This document shows positions 1-10,520 of a stretch of DNA of 64,000 nucleotides, piece by piece. Origin of the DNA: an uncultured Colwellia sp. (lineage in GTDB: Bacteria > Pseudomonadota > Gammaproteobacteria > Enterobacterales > Alteromonadaceae); the NCBI GenBank assembly GCA_913061475.1, contig CAJXUN010000024.1, positions 1 to 64,000 of the forward strand. Direction: 5' to 3'. The notes beneath the pieces are model-generated. The model did no database searches, was not told the origin of the DNA, and was given only the letters and a program-made list of their open reading frames with translations. A program made the position numbers and the translations under genes. Within the stretch, counting starts at the first letter, position 1; every line of letters begins with the position of its first letter.

Positions 1-183
1 ATTAAAACGCTTTTATCTCGAACAAAATTTAACCGCGAAAGATCAACAGACCCTAAGTAAAGAGAAAAAATAATGCGAGAATACAACAGATTGTTACTGC
101 CCTTCGTGCTAGATTTCGCTATAATGTTGCGCTTTAAAATTTAAGCTATTTTTATTCATCCACTTTTAAAACAGGTAATTTGC

Positions 184-1764
184 ATGTCTGTACAACAGCA
201 GGAAGTCGACCTACGACGCACCTTCGCTATCATTAGCCACCCTGATGCGGGTAAAACGACGATCACTGAAAAGGTGCTACTTTTTGGTCAAGCGTTACAA
301 AAAGCAGGTACGGTGAAAGGTAAAAAGTCGGGTCAACATGCAAAATCTGACTGGATGGAAATGGAAAAAGATCGCGGTATTTCAATTACCACCTCGGTCA
401 TGCAATTTCCTTATGACGGCTGCTTAGTTAACTTACTCGACACGCCAGGCCATGAAGACTTCTCAGAAGATACTTATCGTACATTAACTGCGGTAGACTC
501 ATGTTTGATGGTCATTGACGTTGCGAAAGGCGTCGAGGCTCGTACTATTAAATTAATGGAAGTTACCCGTTTACGCGATACACCCATTATCACTTTCATG
601 AATAAAATGGACCGCGATGTCCGTGATCCAATGGAAGTCATGGATGAAGTCGAAGAGGTTTTAAAAATTAAATGTGCACCTATTACTTGGCCAATTGGCA
701 TGGGTAAAGAGTTTAAAGGTGTCTATAACATTTTAACCGATGAGATCTTCTTATATCAAACGGGCCAAGGTCATACCATTCAAGAAAAGCGCGTCATCAA
801 GGGTATAGACAACCCAGAACTCGATAAGGTTATCGGTAACTACGCCGAAGATTTACGTGAAGAGCTAGAGCTAGTCGTTGGCGCCTCACATGAATTTAAC
901 CATGAAGAATTTTTAAATGGTGAATTAACACCAGTATTTTTTGGTACCGCATTAGGGAATTTTGGTGTTGATCATATGCTAGATGGCTTAACCAAATGGG
1001 CACCTAAACCTTTACCTCGTGAAACAGATACACGAGTAGTAAAAGCGGAAGAAGAAAAGTTCTCTGGCTTTGTTTTTAAAATTCAAGCCAACATGGACCC
1101 TAAACATCGTGACCGTATTGCTTTCATGCGTATTTGTTCTGGCAAGTATGAAAAAGGCATGAAAATGAAACAAGTGCGTATTGGCAAAGATGTGAAAATT
1201 GCTGACGCGGTAACCTTTATGGCCGGCGATCGCTCTAACGTTGAACAGGCTTATGCAGGCGATATTATTGGTTTACACAACCATGGCAGCATTCAAATTG
1301 GTGATACGTTTACCGCTGGTGAAAACATGAAATTCAGTGGTATTCCTAATTTTGCCCCTGAAATGTTCCGTCGTATTCGCTTGCGTGATCCGCTTAAAGC
1401 CAAGCAATTACAAAAAGGCCTTATTCAATTATCTGAAGAAGGTGCTGTGCAGGTATTTAGACCTTTCAACTCAAACGATATGATCGTTGGCGCGGTGGGT
1501 GTATTGCAATTTGAAGTGGTCGTGCAACGTTTGAAAACCGAATACAATGTTGACGCTATTTATGAGCCAATTAGTGTTGCAACAGCGCGTTGGTGTACTT
1601 GTGACAACGAGCGCACTTTAGAACAGTTTCAAAAGAAAGCTTATGATAATTTAGCCCTTGATGGTGGCGACAACTTAACTTACATCGCACCAACAATGGT
1701 TAACCTAAACTTGGCACAAGAACGTCATCCAGACATTGAGTTCCATAAAACCCGAGAACATTAG
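184..1764 (+). CDS. prfC: Peptide chain release factor 3
   Basis: 526 aa ORF; GTPase motifs ([35 protein letters not shown]) typical of RF3. Confidence 0.97.
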   Translation: MSVQQQEVDLRRTFAIISHPDAGKTTITEKVLLFGQALQKAGTVKGKKSGQHAKSDWMEMEKDRGISITTSVMQFPYDGCLVNLLDTPGHEDFSEDTYRTLTAVDSCLMVIDVAKGVEARTIKLMEVTRLRDTPIITFMNKMDRDVRDPMEVMDEVEEVLKIKCAPITWPIGMGKEFKGVYNILTDEIFLYQTGQGHTIQEKRVIKGIDNPELDKVIGNYAEDLREELELVVGASHEFNHEEFLNGELTPVFFGTALGNFGVDHMLDGLTKWAPKPLPRETDTRVVKAEEEKFSGFVFKIQANMDPKHRDRIAFMRICSGKYEKGMKMKQVRIGKDVKIADAVTFMAGDRSNVEQAYAGDIIGLHNHGSIQIGDTFTAGENMKFSGIPNFAPEMFRRIRLRDPLKAKQLQKGLIQLSEEGAVQVFRPFNSNDMIVGAVGVLQFEVVVQRLKTEYNVDAIYEPISVATARWCTCDNERTLEQFQKKAYDNLALDGGDNLTYIAPTMVNLNLAQERHPDIEFHKTREH

Positions 1765-1807
1765 TCATACACTTTGATGACAAATAAAAGTTAATCAAGT
1801 AATTTAT

Positions 1808-1839
1808 AGATAAGCACATTTTGTATTTTGTGCTTATCT
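1808..1839. repeat. Perfect 11-bp inverted repeat (agataagcaca ... tgtgcttatct), possible transcript-end hairpin between prfC and argS
   Basis: Arms 1808-1818 and 1829-1839, loop 10 nt; no T-run. Confidence 0.5.
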
Positions 1840-1892
1840 GCTCAAGCTGCCATGTCAGAGTTGAGTCGACAACCCAATAAGAGTTAATTTAC

Positions 1893-3629
1893 ATGAATAT
1901 TAGTAACATCCTAAGTGAGAAAGTTAGCGCTGCTATGGTTGCAGCAGGTTTACCTGAAGGGACAAACCCAGCGATAAGTTTATCAAACCGAGCAAATTTT
2001 GGTGACTACCAAGCAAACGGTGTCATGGGTGCAGCTAAAAAATTAAAAACTAATCCGCGTGAGCTGGCAACGAAAGTTGTTGAAGCCCTTGACTTAACTG
2101 GCATTGCAGAAAAAATAGAATTGGCCGGCCCGGGGTTTATTAATATTCATTTAGACAAAAATTGGTTGGCCACACAATTAAACCAAGTATCAAATGACAA
2201 AAACCTTGGTGTTAGCCAATCAACAAAACCACAAAATGTTGTGGTTGATTATTCTGCGCCTAATCTAGCCAAAGAGATGCACGTTGGCCATTTACGCTCA
2301 ACCATTATTGGTGATGCGGTGGTCCGTGCTTTAGAGTTTCGTGGTGAACATGTTATCCGTCAAAACCATATGGGCGATTGGGGCACACAATTTGGCATGT
2401 TGCTCGCTCATTTAAGCGACAAGTTGGCATCAAACGAAGTTGCAGAAACAGCGCTTGCTGATTTAGAAAACTTCTACCGTGAAGCAAAAGTTCGTTTTGA
2501 TAACGAAGAAGGCTTTGCGGATCGTGCGCGTGACTACGTGGTTAAACTGCAAAGCGGCGAAGCGCAGTGTGCCGTACTTTGGCAACAATTTATTGATATA
2601 TCAATCGCACACAGTGAAGATATTTATCAAAAGCTTAATGTGACACTAACCCGTGACGACATTATGGGTGAAAGTGCCTACAACCATGACTTATCAAAGG
2701 TTATTGATGAATTGATGGCACAAAAAATTGCTGTTGAAGACCAAGGTGCAAAAGTTGTATTTATCAATGAAATGGCCAATAAAGATGGTGAGCCATCAGT
2801 ATTTATCGTGCAAAAGTCTGGCGGCGGTTATTTATATGCCACCACAGATTTATCTGCCTGTCGTTACCGCAGCGGTGAGTTAAAAGCGGATCGTATCATT
2901 ATTTTCACTGATGCCCGCCAAGCGCTGCATTTCAAACAAGTTGAAATTGTTGCCCGTAAAGCTGGCTTTTTGCCTGAGCATGTCGCGTATGATCACTGTC
3001 CATTTGGTATGATGATGGGCGATGACGGCACACCTTTTAAAACCCGTACCGGTGGTACCATTAAACTGGCTGAATTACTTGATGAAGCGATTGTACGTGC
3101 CGCGGCGTTAATCAAAGAAAAGAATCCAGATATTACTGATGCTGACCTAACTGAAATTTCAGAGAAAGTAGGTATTGGTGCGGTTAAATTTGCCGATTTA
3201 TCTAAAAACCGTACCAGCGATTATATTTTCAACTGGAAAACCATGTTGAGTTTTGAAGGGGCAACAGCACCTTATTTACAATATGCTTATTCGCGTATTC
3301 AAAGTATTTTCACTAAAGCTAATTTCTCCGCAGATAACTTACACAGTATTGCAATTATTGAACCACAAGAGAAAGCCCTCGCACTTAAATTATTGCAGTT
3401 AGAAAACGTCCTTAATGCTGTGATAAGTGAATGTACGCCCAATTTACTGTGTAATTATCTATATGAACTTGCTAGCTTGTACATGACCTTTTACGAAGCT
3501 TGTCCGATATTAAAAGATGAAATTACACCAGACGTTAAACAGTCGCGATTGGCTTTAAGTCATATTATTGCTAATACCCTTAAACAAGGTTTAGATATTT
3601 TAGGTATTGACGTGATGGAACGTATGTAG
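1893..3629 (+). CDS. argS: Arginyl-tRNA synthetase
   Basis: 578 aa; class I motifs (SAPNLAKEMHVGHLRSTIIGD), C-terminal anticodon-binding domain. Confidence 0.97.
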   Translation: MNISNILSEKVSAAMVAAGLPEGTNPAISLSNRANFGDYQANGVMGAAKKLKTNPRELATKVVEALDLTGIAEKIELAGPGFINIHLDKNWLATQLNQVSNDKNLGVSQSTKPQNVVVDYSAPNLAKEMHVGHLRSTIIGDAVVRALEFRGEHVIRQNHMGDWGTQFGMLLAHLSDKLASNEVAETALADLENFYREAKVRFDNEEGFADRARDYVVKLQSGEAQCAVLWQQFIDISIAHSEDIYQKLNVTLTRDDIMGESAYNHDLSKVIDELMAQKIAVEDQGAKVVFINEMANKDGEPSVFIVQKSGGGYLYATTDLSACRYRSGELKADRIIIFTDARQALHFKQVEIVARKAGFLPEHVAYDHCPFGMMMGDDGTPFKTRTGGTIKLAELLDEAIVRAAALIKEKNPDITDADLTEISEKVGIGAVKFADLSKNRTSDYIFNWKTMLSFEGATAPYLQYAYSRIQSIFTKANFSADNLHSIAIIEPQEKALALKLLQLENVLNAVISECTPNLLCNYLYELASLYMTFYEACPILKDEITPDVKQSRLALSHIIANTLKQGLDILGIDVMERM

Positions 3630-3669
3630 CCTCAGGTAATGGAAAAATCGACGGGACAATATGCTGTAA

Positions 3670-4785
3670 ATGAAAATACTATTAATTGATAATATAGATA
3701 ATCAACTGCTTGAGCTTAAGCAAGAGCTTGTTAGGTCACGGGCAAAACTTGCTCATGTAACAGGCTTAAATGCCGCGGTTTCAGCGCTTGCACAGCATAA
3801 ATTTAATGTTGTGATCTGCGCAGCAATTGTCGACAACAATGACGGTAATGCTATTTTTGAAATGGTGGCGAAGAAATTCCCTGCTATTGTTCGTATTTTA
3901 ATTGATGATAATGAGCAAAAAGCACAATGTATTGCTCATTACTGTTTTGCGCAACCTTTAGAGTGTAAAACAATCGTCAGTACAATCGCTCAATTAGCAA
4001 ATAATAATCAAGCGATCACTAAAGATATTATTGTCAAAACTATTGCTAATATCAAAGTGCTACCAAGTCCGCCTAAGGTTTATATGCAGCTTAATGCAGC
4101 GTTAAAAGACCGTAACACCGACTCACATAAAATTGCACAAATCATCCAGCAAGACCCCGCATTAACGGCAAAGGTGCTACAATTTTCTAATAACACCTTC
4201 CCCACTGGCGCCAAACCGATGATGGACATTGATGAAGCCATCACTAAAATGGGTGTTGATACACTTTGTTGTATCGTGATGACGGCAGAATTATTTGCTT
4301 ATAATCCGAAAATAAAAGACTTCTCTATTAATGATGAACAACTGCATTGTTTAGCGACAGCAAAACTAGCCGCTTCTATGGTAAAATCAGAGCTAAAACA
4401 AGATGCGATGATCGCAGGTTTATTGCACGATATCGGCAAGGTTGTTTTATTTGAAGTTAATGCAAAATCAACAGCATTATTCTTTATGCATCGCATTAGT
4501 GGTGATAATAACATTGCTTTAGAAAACAAAATATTTGCCAGTGATCATTGCCATGTAGGTGGTTATTTATTGCATACCTGGGGCTTTTCTTATCATATTA
4601 TCGAAGCCGTTATTTTGCATCATCGTCCTGAAAAACTACTGCAAAAAAGCTTTGGCGTTGCCCAAGCTGTCTACCTAGCTAATGCGCTTGTTCATAAGCA
4701 AACACCGAATGAAGAATTTATTAGTCATTATAAATTAGCCAGTGTGATTGACGCGCTAACTCGACGAGCAGAGAAGTTCATTTAA
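3670..4785 (+). CDS. HDOD domain protein with N-terminal degenerate receiver-like domain
   Basis: LPSPPKVYMQLNAALKD...IAQIIQQDPALTAKVLQFSNN and GLLHDIGKVVLFE typical of HDOD; N-terminus REC-like. Confidence 0.85.
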   Translation: MKILLIDNIDNQLLELKQELVRSRAKLAHVTGLNAAVSALAQHKFNVVICAAIVDNNDGNAIFEMVAKKFPAIVRILIDDNEQKAQCIAHYCFAQPLECKTIVSTIAQLANNNQAITKDIIVKTIANIKVLPSPPKVYMQLNAALKDRNTDSHKIAQIIQQDPALTAKVLQFSNNTFPTGAKPMMDIDEAITKMGVDTLCCIVMTAELFAYNPKIKDFSINDEQLHCLATAKLAASMVKSELKQDAMIAGLLHDIGKVVLFEVNAKSTALFFMHRISGDNNIALENKIFASDHCHVGGYLLHTWGFSYHIIEAVILHHRPEKLLQKSFGVAQAVYLANALVHKQTPNEEFISHYKLASVIDALTRRAEKFI

Positions 4786-4802
4786 CCTGTCCTATGTTTA
4801 AA

Positions 4803-5034
4803 TAACCTGAACTCTGGATAAGCTATATACGTCAATGCCACGATTTTTGCTCGTATCAGCGTTAAGTTTGCTACTAATAGCCAGCTATTAGGTACACAAG
4901 CTTGCCTTGATTCATTCAAAACTTATAACATTGATAACGATAAGATATCAGTAATCGCAAGAATTTTTTTATATATTTGAAAATTAAAGGATTATATTTT
5001 TTATTCGCATATCCGTTATCCAGAGTTCAGGTTA
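4803..5034. repeat. MITE-like / palindromic intergenic repeat with 19-bp perfect terminal inverted repeats
   Basis: TAACCTGAACTCTGGATAA at 4803-4821 and exact reverse complement at 5016-5034; internal palindrome CTAATAGC-ca-GCTATTAG at 4874-4891. Confidence 0.8.
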
Positions 5035-5056
5035 AATAATAAATGAGGGAGTTAAG

Positions 5057-5866
5057 ATGACAAACAGGTTGCGATTTACCGACAGTCATTGTCATCTTGA
5101 TTTTGATGCGCTAAGTCATGAGTTACCAAGCTTACTTGAGCAATGCCAACAAGCTCATATTCACAAAATTGTTATCCCTAGCATAGGGCCGAGAAACTGG
5201 CATAAAGCACTGACACTTGCGCAAAAACACAGTTCAAAACAACTAACATTACACCCATGTTTAGGCATACACCCATGGTTTCTTAATGATTTAACTGCCG
5301 ATAGTTTGGATAATTTAGCACACTTGATAAAGCTAAATCGGAATGAAATTGCGGCTATTGGCGAAGCCGGTATTGATCGTGTTATTGATAATGAGCAGCA
5401 AAATTTAGCCCAACAAATTGAAATTTTTGACTTTCAATTAGCCTTGGCAAAAGCTTACAGTTTACCGATTATTGTACACCATCGACGCTCACATCAAGAC
5501 ATTGTTGCCATGCTTAGACAAAAGCAATTAACCAACGGTGGCATTATCCACGCATTCTCGGGTAGCTATCAGCAAGCATGTCAGTACATAGATTTGGGCT
5601 TCAAACTGGGTATAGGTGGTACCATTACGTACCCAAGAGCCGAGAAAACGCTAAAGGCCATAAAACGCGTGCCACTGACCAGTTTAGTGCTTGAAACAGA
5701 TGCTCCGGCCATGCCTTTATATGGCTTTCAGGGGCAAGACAACTCGCCGCTGCAACTGATCAACGTTTTCCAAGCACTGACCAATATACGGCTTGAATCC
5801 TCGACAGAAATTGCTCATGCCCTTGAGGAAAATGTGAAATCAGTTCTGCCGAATATAAGCTTTTAG
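5057..5866 (+). CDS. TatD family metal-dependent hydrolase (YjjV-like)
   Basis: TDSHCHLDFD start, GEAGIDR, VLETDAPAMPL motifs. Confidence 0.93.
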   Translation: MTNRLRFTDSHCHLDFDALSHELPSLLEQCQQAHIHKIVIPSIGPRNWHKALTLAQKHSSKQLTLHPCLGIHPWFLNDLTADSLDNLAHLIKLNRNEIAAIGEAGIDRVIDNEQQNLAQQIEIFDFQLALAKAYSLPIIVHHRRSHQDIVAMLRQKQLTNGGIIHAFSGSYQQACQYIDLGFKLGIGGTITYPRAEKTLKAIKRVPLTSLVLETDAPAMPLYGFQGQDNSPLQLINVFQALTNIRLESSTEIAHALEENVKSVLPNISF

Positions 5867-6469
5867 CTAGGCACTCGGTGGCCGAAAGCCTTGTCGGCTG
5901 AAGCGATTTAAACCACGGGTCAACAGAAAACCAATCACACCTGCAACTATTAACAGTAAACGCATAATATCGTACTGAGAACGACTGTTTTTTGCCAGAT
6001 TGTCAGCCAGTATTGAACGATATAGAGAAAGTCTAATATAACCGTGTAATTTGTCTGCACGTAACTCTTGCACAAACGGCAGCACTTCAGCTGTTTGATT
6101 CACTTTTCCTAGGCTAATACCAAAAAGATCGCTAACCGACTCTGCAGCAGTTGAGCTAGAAATCTCTTGTCCTGTGGCATCATAAACATGAACACTTTTT
6201 ACCAAAGGTTGCAGCGCTAAGCTATCGCTGTATTGTTGTAATTGACCTGCTTGTTCAGCAAAATAGGGCATAGCACTTGTTGCTGCTTGTGCCAAATAAA
6301 GCTTACCCATTTTATTGGCATGCGCTTGTATTTGCACTTGTTGGGCATCACGGCTATTGACCCAAAAATTCATCAACAGCACCAGTAATAAAATAGCGAT
6401 AGCTAATTGCAATATTTTATTATAAATCGGTGATAATTTAGGGTATAAAGGCTGTTCTATTTGCTTCAT
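5867..6469 (-). CDS. AhpA/YtjB (Smp) family membrane protein
   Basis: 200 aa, two TM segments, divergent from serB as in other gammaproteobacteria. Confidence 0.75.
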   Translation of the reverse strand: MKQIEQPLYPKLSPIYNKILQLAIAILLLVLLMNFWVNSRDAQQVQIQAHANKMGKLYLAQAATSAMPYFAEQAGQLQQYSDSLALQPLVKSVHVYDATGQEISSSTAAESVSDLFGISLGKVNQTAEVLPFVQELRADKLHGYIRLSLYRSILADNLAKNSRSQYDIMRLLLIVAGVIGFLLTRGLNRFSRQGFRPPSA

Positions 6470-6577
6470 AAAACGAGTGTGTTCCTATAATTCTATAACT
6501 ACACTATAGAACTATATTTGCATTTTTTATACTAGGACTCTCGTTTTAAAGCATGTTTTTTCAAATGAGGCATTATC

Positions 6578-7609
6578 GTGACGACCGAACAAAAATCAGT
6601 TTCTTTAGCGACTATTCAACACTTAACGTTAGCACAATGGTTACCTATCGACTCAACCAGACACGACATGCCAATAAGTTACGATAATCCGCAGCAAAGC
6701 TTTATTTTTGAAAATAATCAATCATTAATCACGCCGCTATCAACCAACACACCGGAGCTGGTAGTTTTTGGTGACATAACACTCGCCACACTAACCCATT
6801 TGCTTAACGAGTGTGAGTTAACACTATTACGCCTAAATAAAATCAATCACCGAAATAATGCCATAAGCTATCGATTCAGTGTACAGGTCAATGACCTTAA
6901 ACTATCACGTGATAGCCTAGCGAAATTTAACGTCAATAATGCTGTTGAGTCGGCGTTGTTAGTCAACGCTCCAAGCCTTTCACAGCCTGGCTTATTGGTG
7001 ATGGATATGGACTCAACGACAATAAAAATTGAGTGTATTGATGAAATAGCAGCGTTAGCTGGTGTTGGTGAAGAAGTTGCAGCGGTAACTGAACTCGCCA
7101 TGCAGGGGCAGCTCGATTTTAGCCAAAGTTTACATCAACGCGTTGCTAAGCTCAGCAACGCCTCTGAAGACATTTTAGCGCAAGTCGCGACTAACATACC
7201 GCTGATGGAAGGATTAGAAACGCTAGTGGCAGTATTAAAACAACATCACTGGCGCGTTGCCATTGCATCAGGTGGTTTTACCTACTTCGCTGATCACTTA
7301 AAGCAAATGCTATCGCTAGACGCTGCCGTCGCCAATGTTTTAGAGATCAGCAACAAGCACCTGACCGGAAAGGTGTTAGGTGTGGTTATTGACGCAAAAG
7401 CCAAGGCCGATTGTTTAACGCAATTACAAGCAGAATTTAATATTGGTGCAACGCAAACGGTTGCGATGGGTGATGGCGCTAATGACTTAGTGATGATGGC
7501 GGCAGCGCATTTAGGGGTTGCCTTTCACGCTAAGCCTTTAGTATTAGCACAGGCAGATGCGTGTATCACAACCTCAGGTTTGGACTGCTTACTGCATTGG
7601 TTAAAATAA
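6578..7609 (+). CDS. serB: Phosphoserine phosphatase
   Basis: HAD motifs VMDMDSTTIKIECIDE, ASGGFTYFAD, AMGDGANDLVMM. Confidence 0.96.
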   Translation: MTTEQKSVSLATIQHLTLAQWLPIDSTRHDMPISYDNPQQSFIFENNQSLITPLSTNTPELVVFGDITLATLTHLLNECELTLLRLNKINHRNNAISYRFSVQVNDLKLSRDSLAKFNVNNAVESALLVNAPSLSQPGLLVMDMDSTTIKIECIDEIAALAGVGEEVAAVTELAMQGQLDFSQSLHQRVAKLSNASEDILAQVATNIPLMEGLETLVAVLKQHHWRVAIASGGFTYFADHLKQMLSLDAAVANVLEISNKHLTGKVLGVVIDAKAKADCLTQLQAEFNIGATQTVAMGDGANDLVMMAAAHLGVAFHAKPLVLAQADACITTSGLDCLLHWLK

Positions 7610-7697
7610 TATCATTGGCTATTGCTTGTCTGCCGAGCTAGCACACGTGATTGATACACATTGATACCAACAACGGGTTAATCAATGTGTATCGGCA

Positions 7698-10154
7698 CTA
7701 TTTCGCGTTACGTGTTAACTGATAACGAAATAAAGTTTCTTGGGTTATATCAAATATTTGTGCAATACCCGCGACACTCCAAATATCCTGCTCAATTTGT
7801 TTACCACGATGAATCGCATAAGCGCTAATATAACTCAGCTCTGGATGAAGATGCCCCATATCAGGTTCGTCTGCTCGTGATAATTTTATCATCACGCAGA
7901 AAAACTTACCTTTTTTTAACGCTTGATTGATAAACATTTGCTTTAGCTTTTCACTGCCGAGCTCGGACGCTAACTTAACCGTGACCGCCTTATCTACCAT
8001 CTCAATACTGCTATTAACCGCGATATAAAGCAGCTCAGAACTTGCCGCATCGGTATGCTGGATTTTCTTTAACTTCGCACTCAAATTAGTCATGATATTC
8101 GCATGGCCAAATATCGGATATAAGTTGTAATAGCCATCGCGATCGCTTAATTGCTTCATGGTCAACATCAGCTTACTGCTGTTGTCGCCACCCGCGATAA
8201 CTTCAGTTTTATAACGACTACCGCTTGTTTGAATAATAAGCGCTGGTGTTGTAGAGCTGGCACTATATAAATTACGTAACGCCTTTGCTAAACCTGGGCT
8301 CGACATCGCATATTCGTCTGGCGTTAGCTTATCGCGATTTTTATCAATTAATGCTTTAAAAAACTTACGACCAATATGTTGGTGTTTCTCGACAAAAACC
8401 CGTAAATTAACCACTGTTTTAGCGCGATTTACTCGCATAACCTCGTAAGGCAAGCCCGTCAAATCAAACGCAGAAGTGATTTTTTGTAAGGCTGGAAAGC
8501 TAACATAGACAATATCGCCTTTCACTAAAACGGTTTCATTGTCCAACTCAACTTTTAACCCTGACGTTGAAAAGTCATGTGAAGTACCTTGCCATATGAC
8601 TTTATTAATTTCGACACTCGCCGGAGTTTTATAAGTAAAGCGTAACTCCTGTCGCTGGTTCCTATAGTTTATTCCCACTTCATCTACACTAAAGGGTTTG
8701 CTTAAACGTTTGTGGCCAAAATTTTTCAATTTAGCGGTATTAATGCCTTCATAAGACAATGATTGATATGCCGATATACTTTCACTGCTTGTAACATCAA
8801 TCGCTACAACAATATAAGGTATTTTTTCTAACAATAACTTAACTTCGTCAGATATCGGGCTGTTCAAGTATTCATTTTGCTTAGATAAGGTATTTGATAA
8901 CGTTAAAGATGAGTCAGCACGGCGTGGAAACACATCCAACAAAGACAATTGGATAACTGAAAAACTCTCTTTATCAGCCGCAAAAGCTAAAAACTGCGCC
9001 ATAAACTCTTCGTCTTCAGCTAACTGTAGTTCATCAGCAGTATAAAAGTATGCCTTACCCTGACTTTTATGAACAAAACTAAACACTAACAAAGACTTGC
9101 CAGATACAGATGACTTTTTAAGCCGATTAATTCGTTCTGGGGTAATTAAGCAATATAGTGTAGAAAACCGTTGTTCATCTTGCCAGTACTGATAAAGACT
9201 CTGATTGTTATTACAAGTTAATGCGTATTTAGGGGTTAAAATATCGGCATTTTTTTCAATAAAAATAGGCAGTTCATTAGATTTAGGCAATGCATATTGC
9301 TCAAAGCTGCGTGACTGTAAAGCACTTATGGTATTGTCTAAATTGATTTTATACCGGCGTTTATTGCCTTGGATAAAACCAAGCAAAAATTGTCTAAAGC
9401 CATCGGGACGTGATTTTTCTTCGACAACACGTTTCACACCAACCAACTGCATATTGTCTAATGTAGTGAGGTTCTTAACTTCATAGACAAATTCGCTATC
9501 GCCACCAAATTGAAACTCTTCTTCCAAACCTGTAAAGCGCAGCGTCAGTTGCATACCAATTTTTATTGGCTTAAAACCATTAACTCTAAACTTGCAACCG
9601 TTAACACTTATATCCGAACTTGTACATTCAAAGCTACCGCCACCTACTAGCGTAACCTTAATGATAATAGCAAAGTTCATTCGCTCTTCACTACGGTTAT
9701 GATAAGGACCAAAGCTATAATATTTTGCCGGGAATTGCGCTTTTTCGAAAACTTTAATGTTATCTTCTTTGACGGGTGTGCTGACTTTATTTTTTTCTTT
9801 TTGATAAATAACACGGAAGTTGTTTTCAGTGTTCATGGTGGCTTCGTAAACACCAAAGGTATAACCGTTATAGCGCGTAAACGCTTCGGTAAATACGCGA
9901 CTAGCAATACTGTCTAAAAAGTGTGTTCTTTCTTCATGTTCAAAGGCTTTGCATTCACCATCTACATGGCCACGTAAATCAATTAAGCGCGTGCACGGTG
10001 CGGCAAGGCGTTTTAATTCCATTTTTAGTAGAAAGCGTTCAGTCTTGGGGATGTTTTTCGCGGCAGCATTAAACCTTGCTTCAAAGTCACTATTGAGAAC
10101 TTTGCCGCTAAAATCATTAATAATTTTTTTAAATTTTGAAAAATCTTTATTCAT
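7698..10154 (-). CDS. Large PilZ domain-containing protein
   Basis: 818 aa; RRYKINLDN, YRNQRQELRFTYKTPASVEI...DFSTSGLKVEL PilZ-like patterns and an upstream SSDISVNGCKFRV segment. Confidence 0.75.
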   Translation of the reverse strand: MNKDFSKFKKIINDFSGKVLNSDFEARFNAAAKNIPKTERFLLKMELKRLAAPCTRLIDLRGHVDGECKAFEHEERTHFLDSIASRVFTEAFTRYNGYTFGVYEATMNTENNFRVIYQKEKNKVSTPVKEDNIKVFEKAQFPAKYYSFGPYHNRSEERMNFAIIIKVTLVGGGSFECTSSDISVNGCKFRVNGFKPIKIGMQLTLRFTGLEEEFQFGGDSEFVYEVKNLTTLDNMQLVGVKRVVEEKSRPDGFRQFLLGFIQGNKRRYKINLDNTISALQSRSFEQYALPKSNELPIFIEKNADILTPKYALTCNNNQSLYQYWQDEQRFSTLYCLITPERINRLKKSSVSGKSLLVFSFVHKSQGKAYFYTADELQLAEDEEFMAQFLAFAADKESFSVIQLSLLDVFPRRADSSLTLSNTLSKQNEYLNSPISDEVKLLLEKIPYIVVAIDVTSSESISAYQSLSYEGINTAKLKNFGHKRLSKPFSVDEVGINYRNQRQELRFTYKTPASVEINKVIWQGTSHDFSTSGLKVELDNETVLVKGDIVYVSFPALQKITSAFDLTGLPYEVMRVNRAKTVVNLRVFVEKHQHIGRKFFKALIDKNRDKLTPDEYAMSSPGLAKALRNLYSASSTTPALIIQTSGSRYKTEVIAGGDNSSKLMLTMKQLSDRDGYYNLYPIFGHANIMTNLSAKLKKIQHTDAASSELLYIAVNSSIEMVDKAVTVKLASELGSEKLKQMFINQALKKGKFFCVMIKLSRADEPDMGHLHPELSYISAYAIHRGKQIEQDIWSVAGIAQIFDITQETLFRYQLTRNAK

Positions 10155-10520
10155 TTACGCGTCAATATCTTTACAATAAAGAAAACTACTCATCGAATAT
10201 TAATCTCAGTATAAGTGCCTTAATGGATAATTAATACCATGACAACACTTTGATTAACATTGATTAGTAAACAATTTATTATTTAACCGTTAAATATACA
10301 AAGCAAAAACTATACCTTTAAAGTCGCGATAAAAGAAGTAAAACTAAATACTTATATTCATGTAGCTAGTGCATTGAATATAATAATAAAAATATTAGCA
10401 TAGCAATAACCTTACTGACAAACATGTGAATCATTTATTACTATTATGTTTTGTCATAATTTTGACTGAATATTTAATATACAACAGCTTAAGATTTTAA
10501 AATTTGAAATAGGCAGCCCA

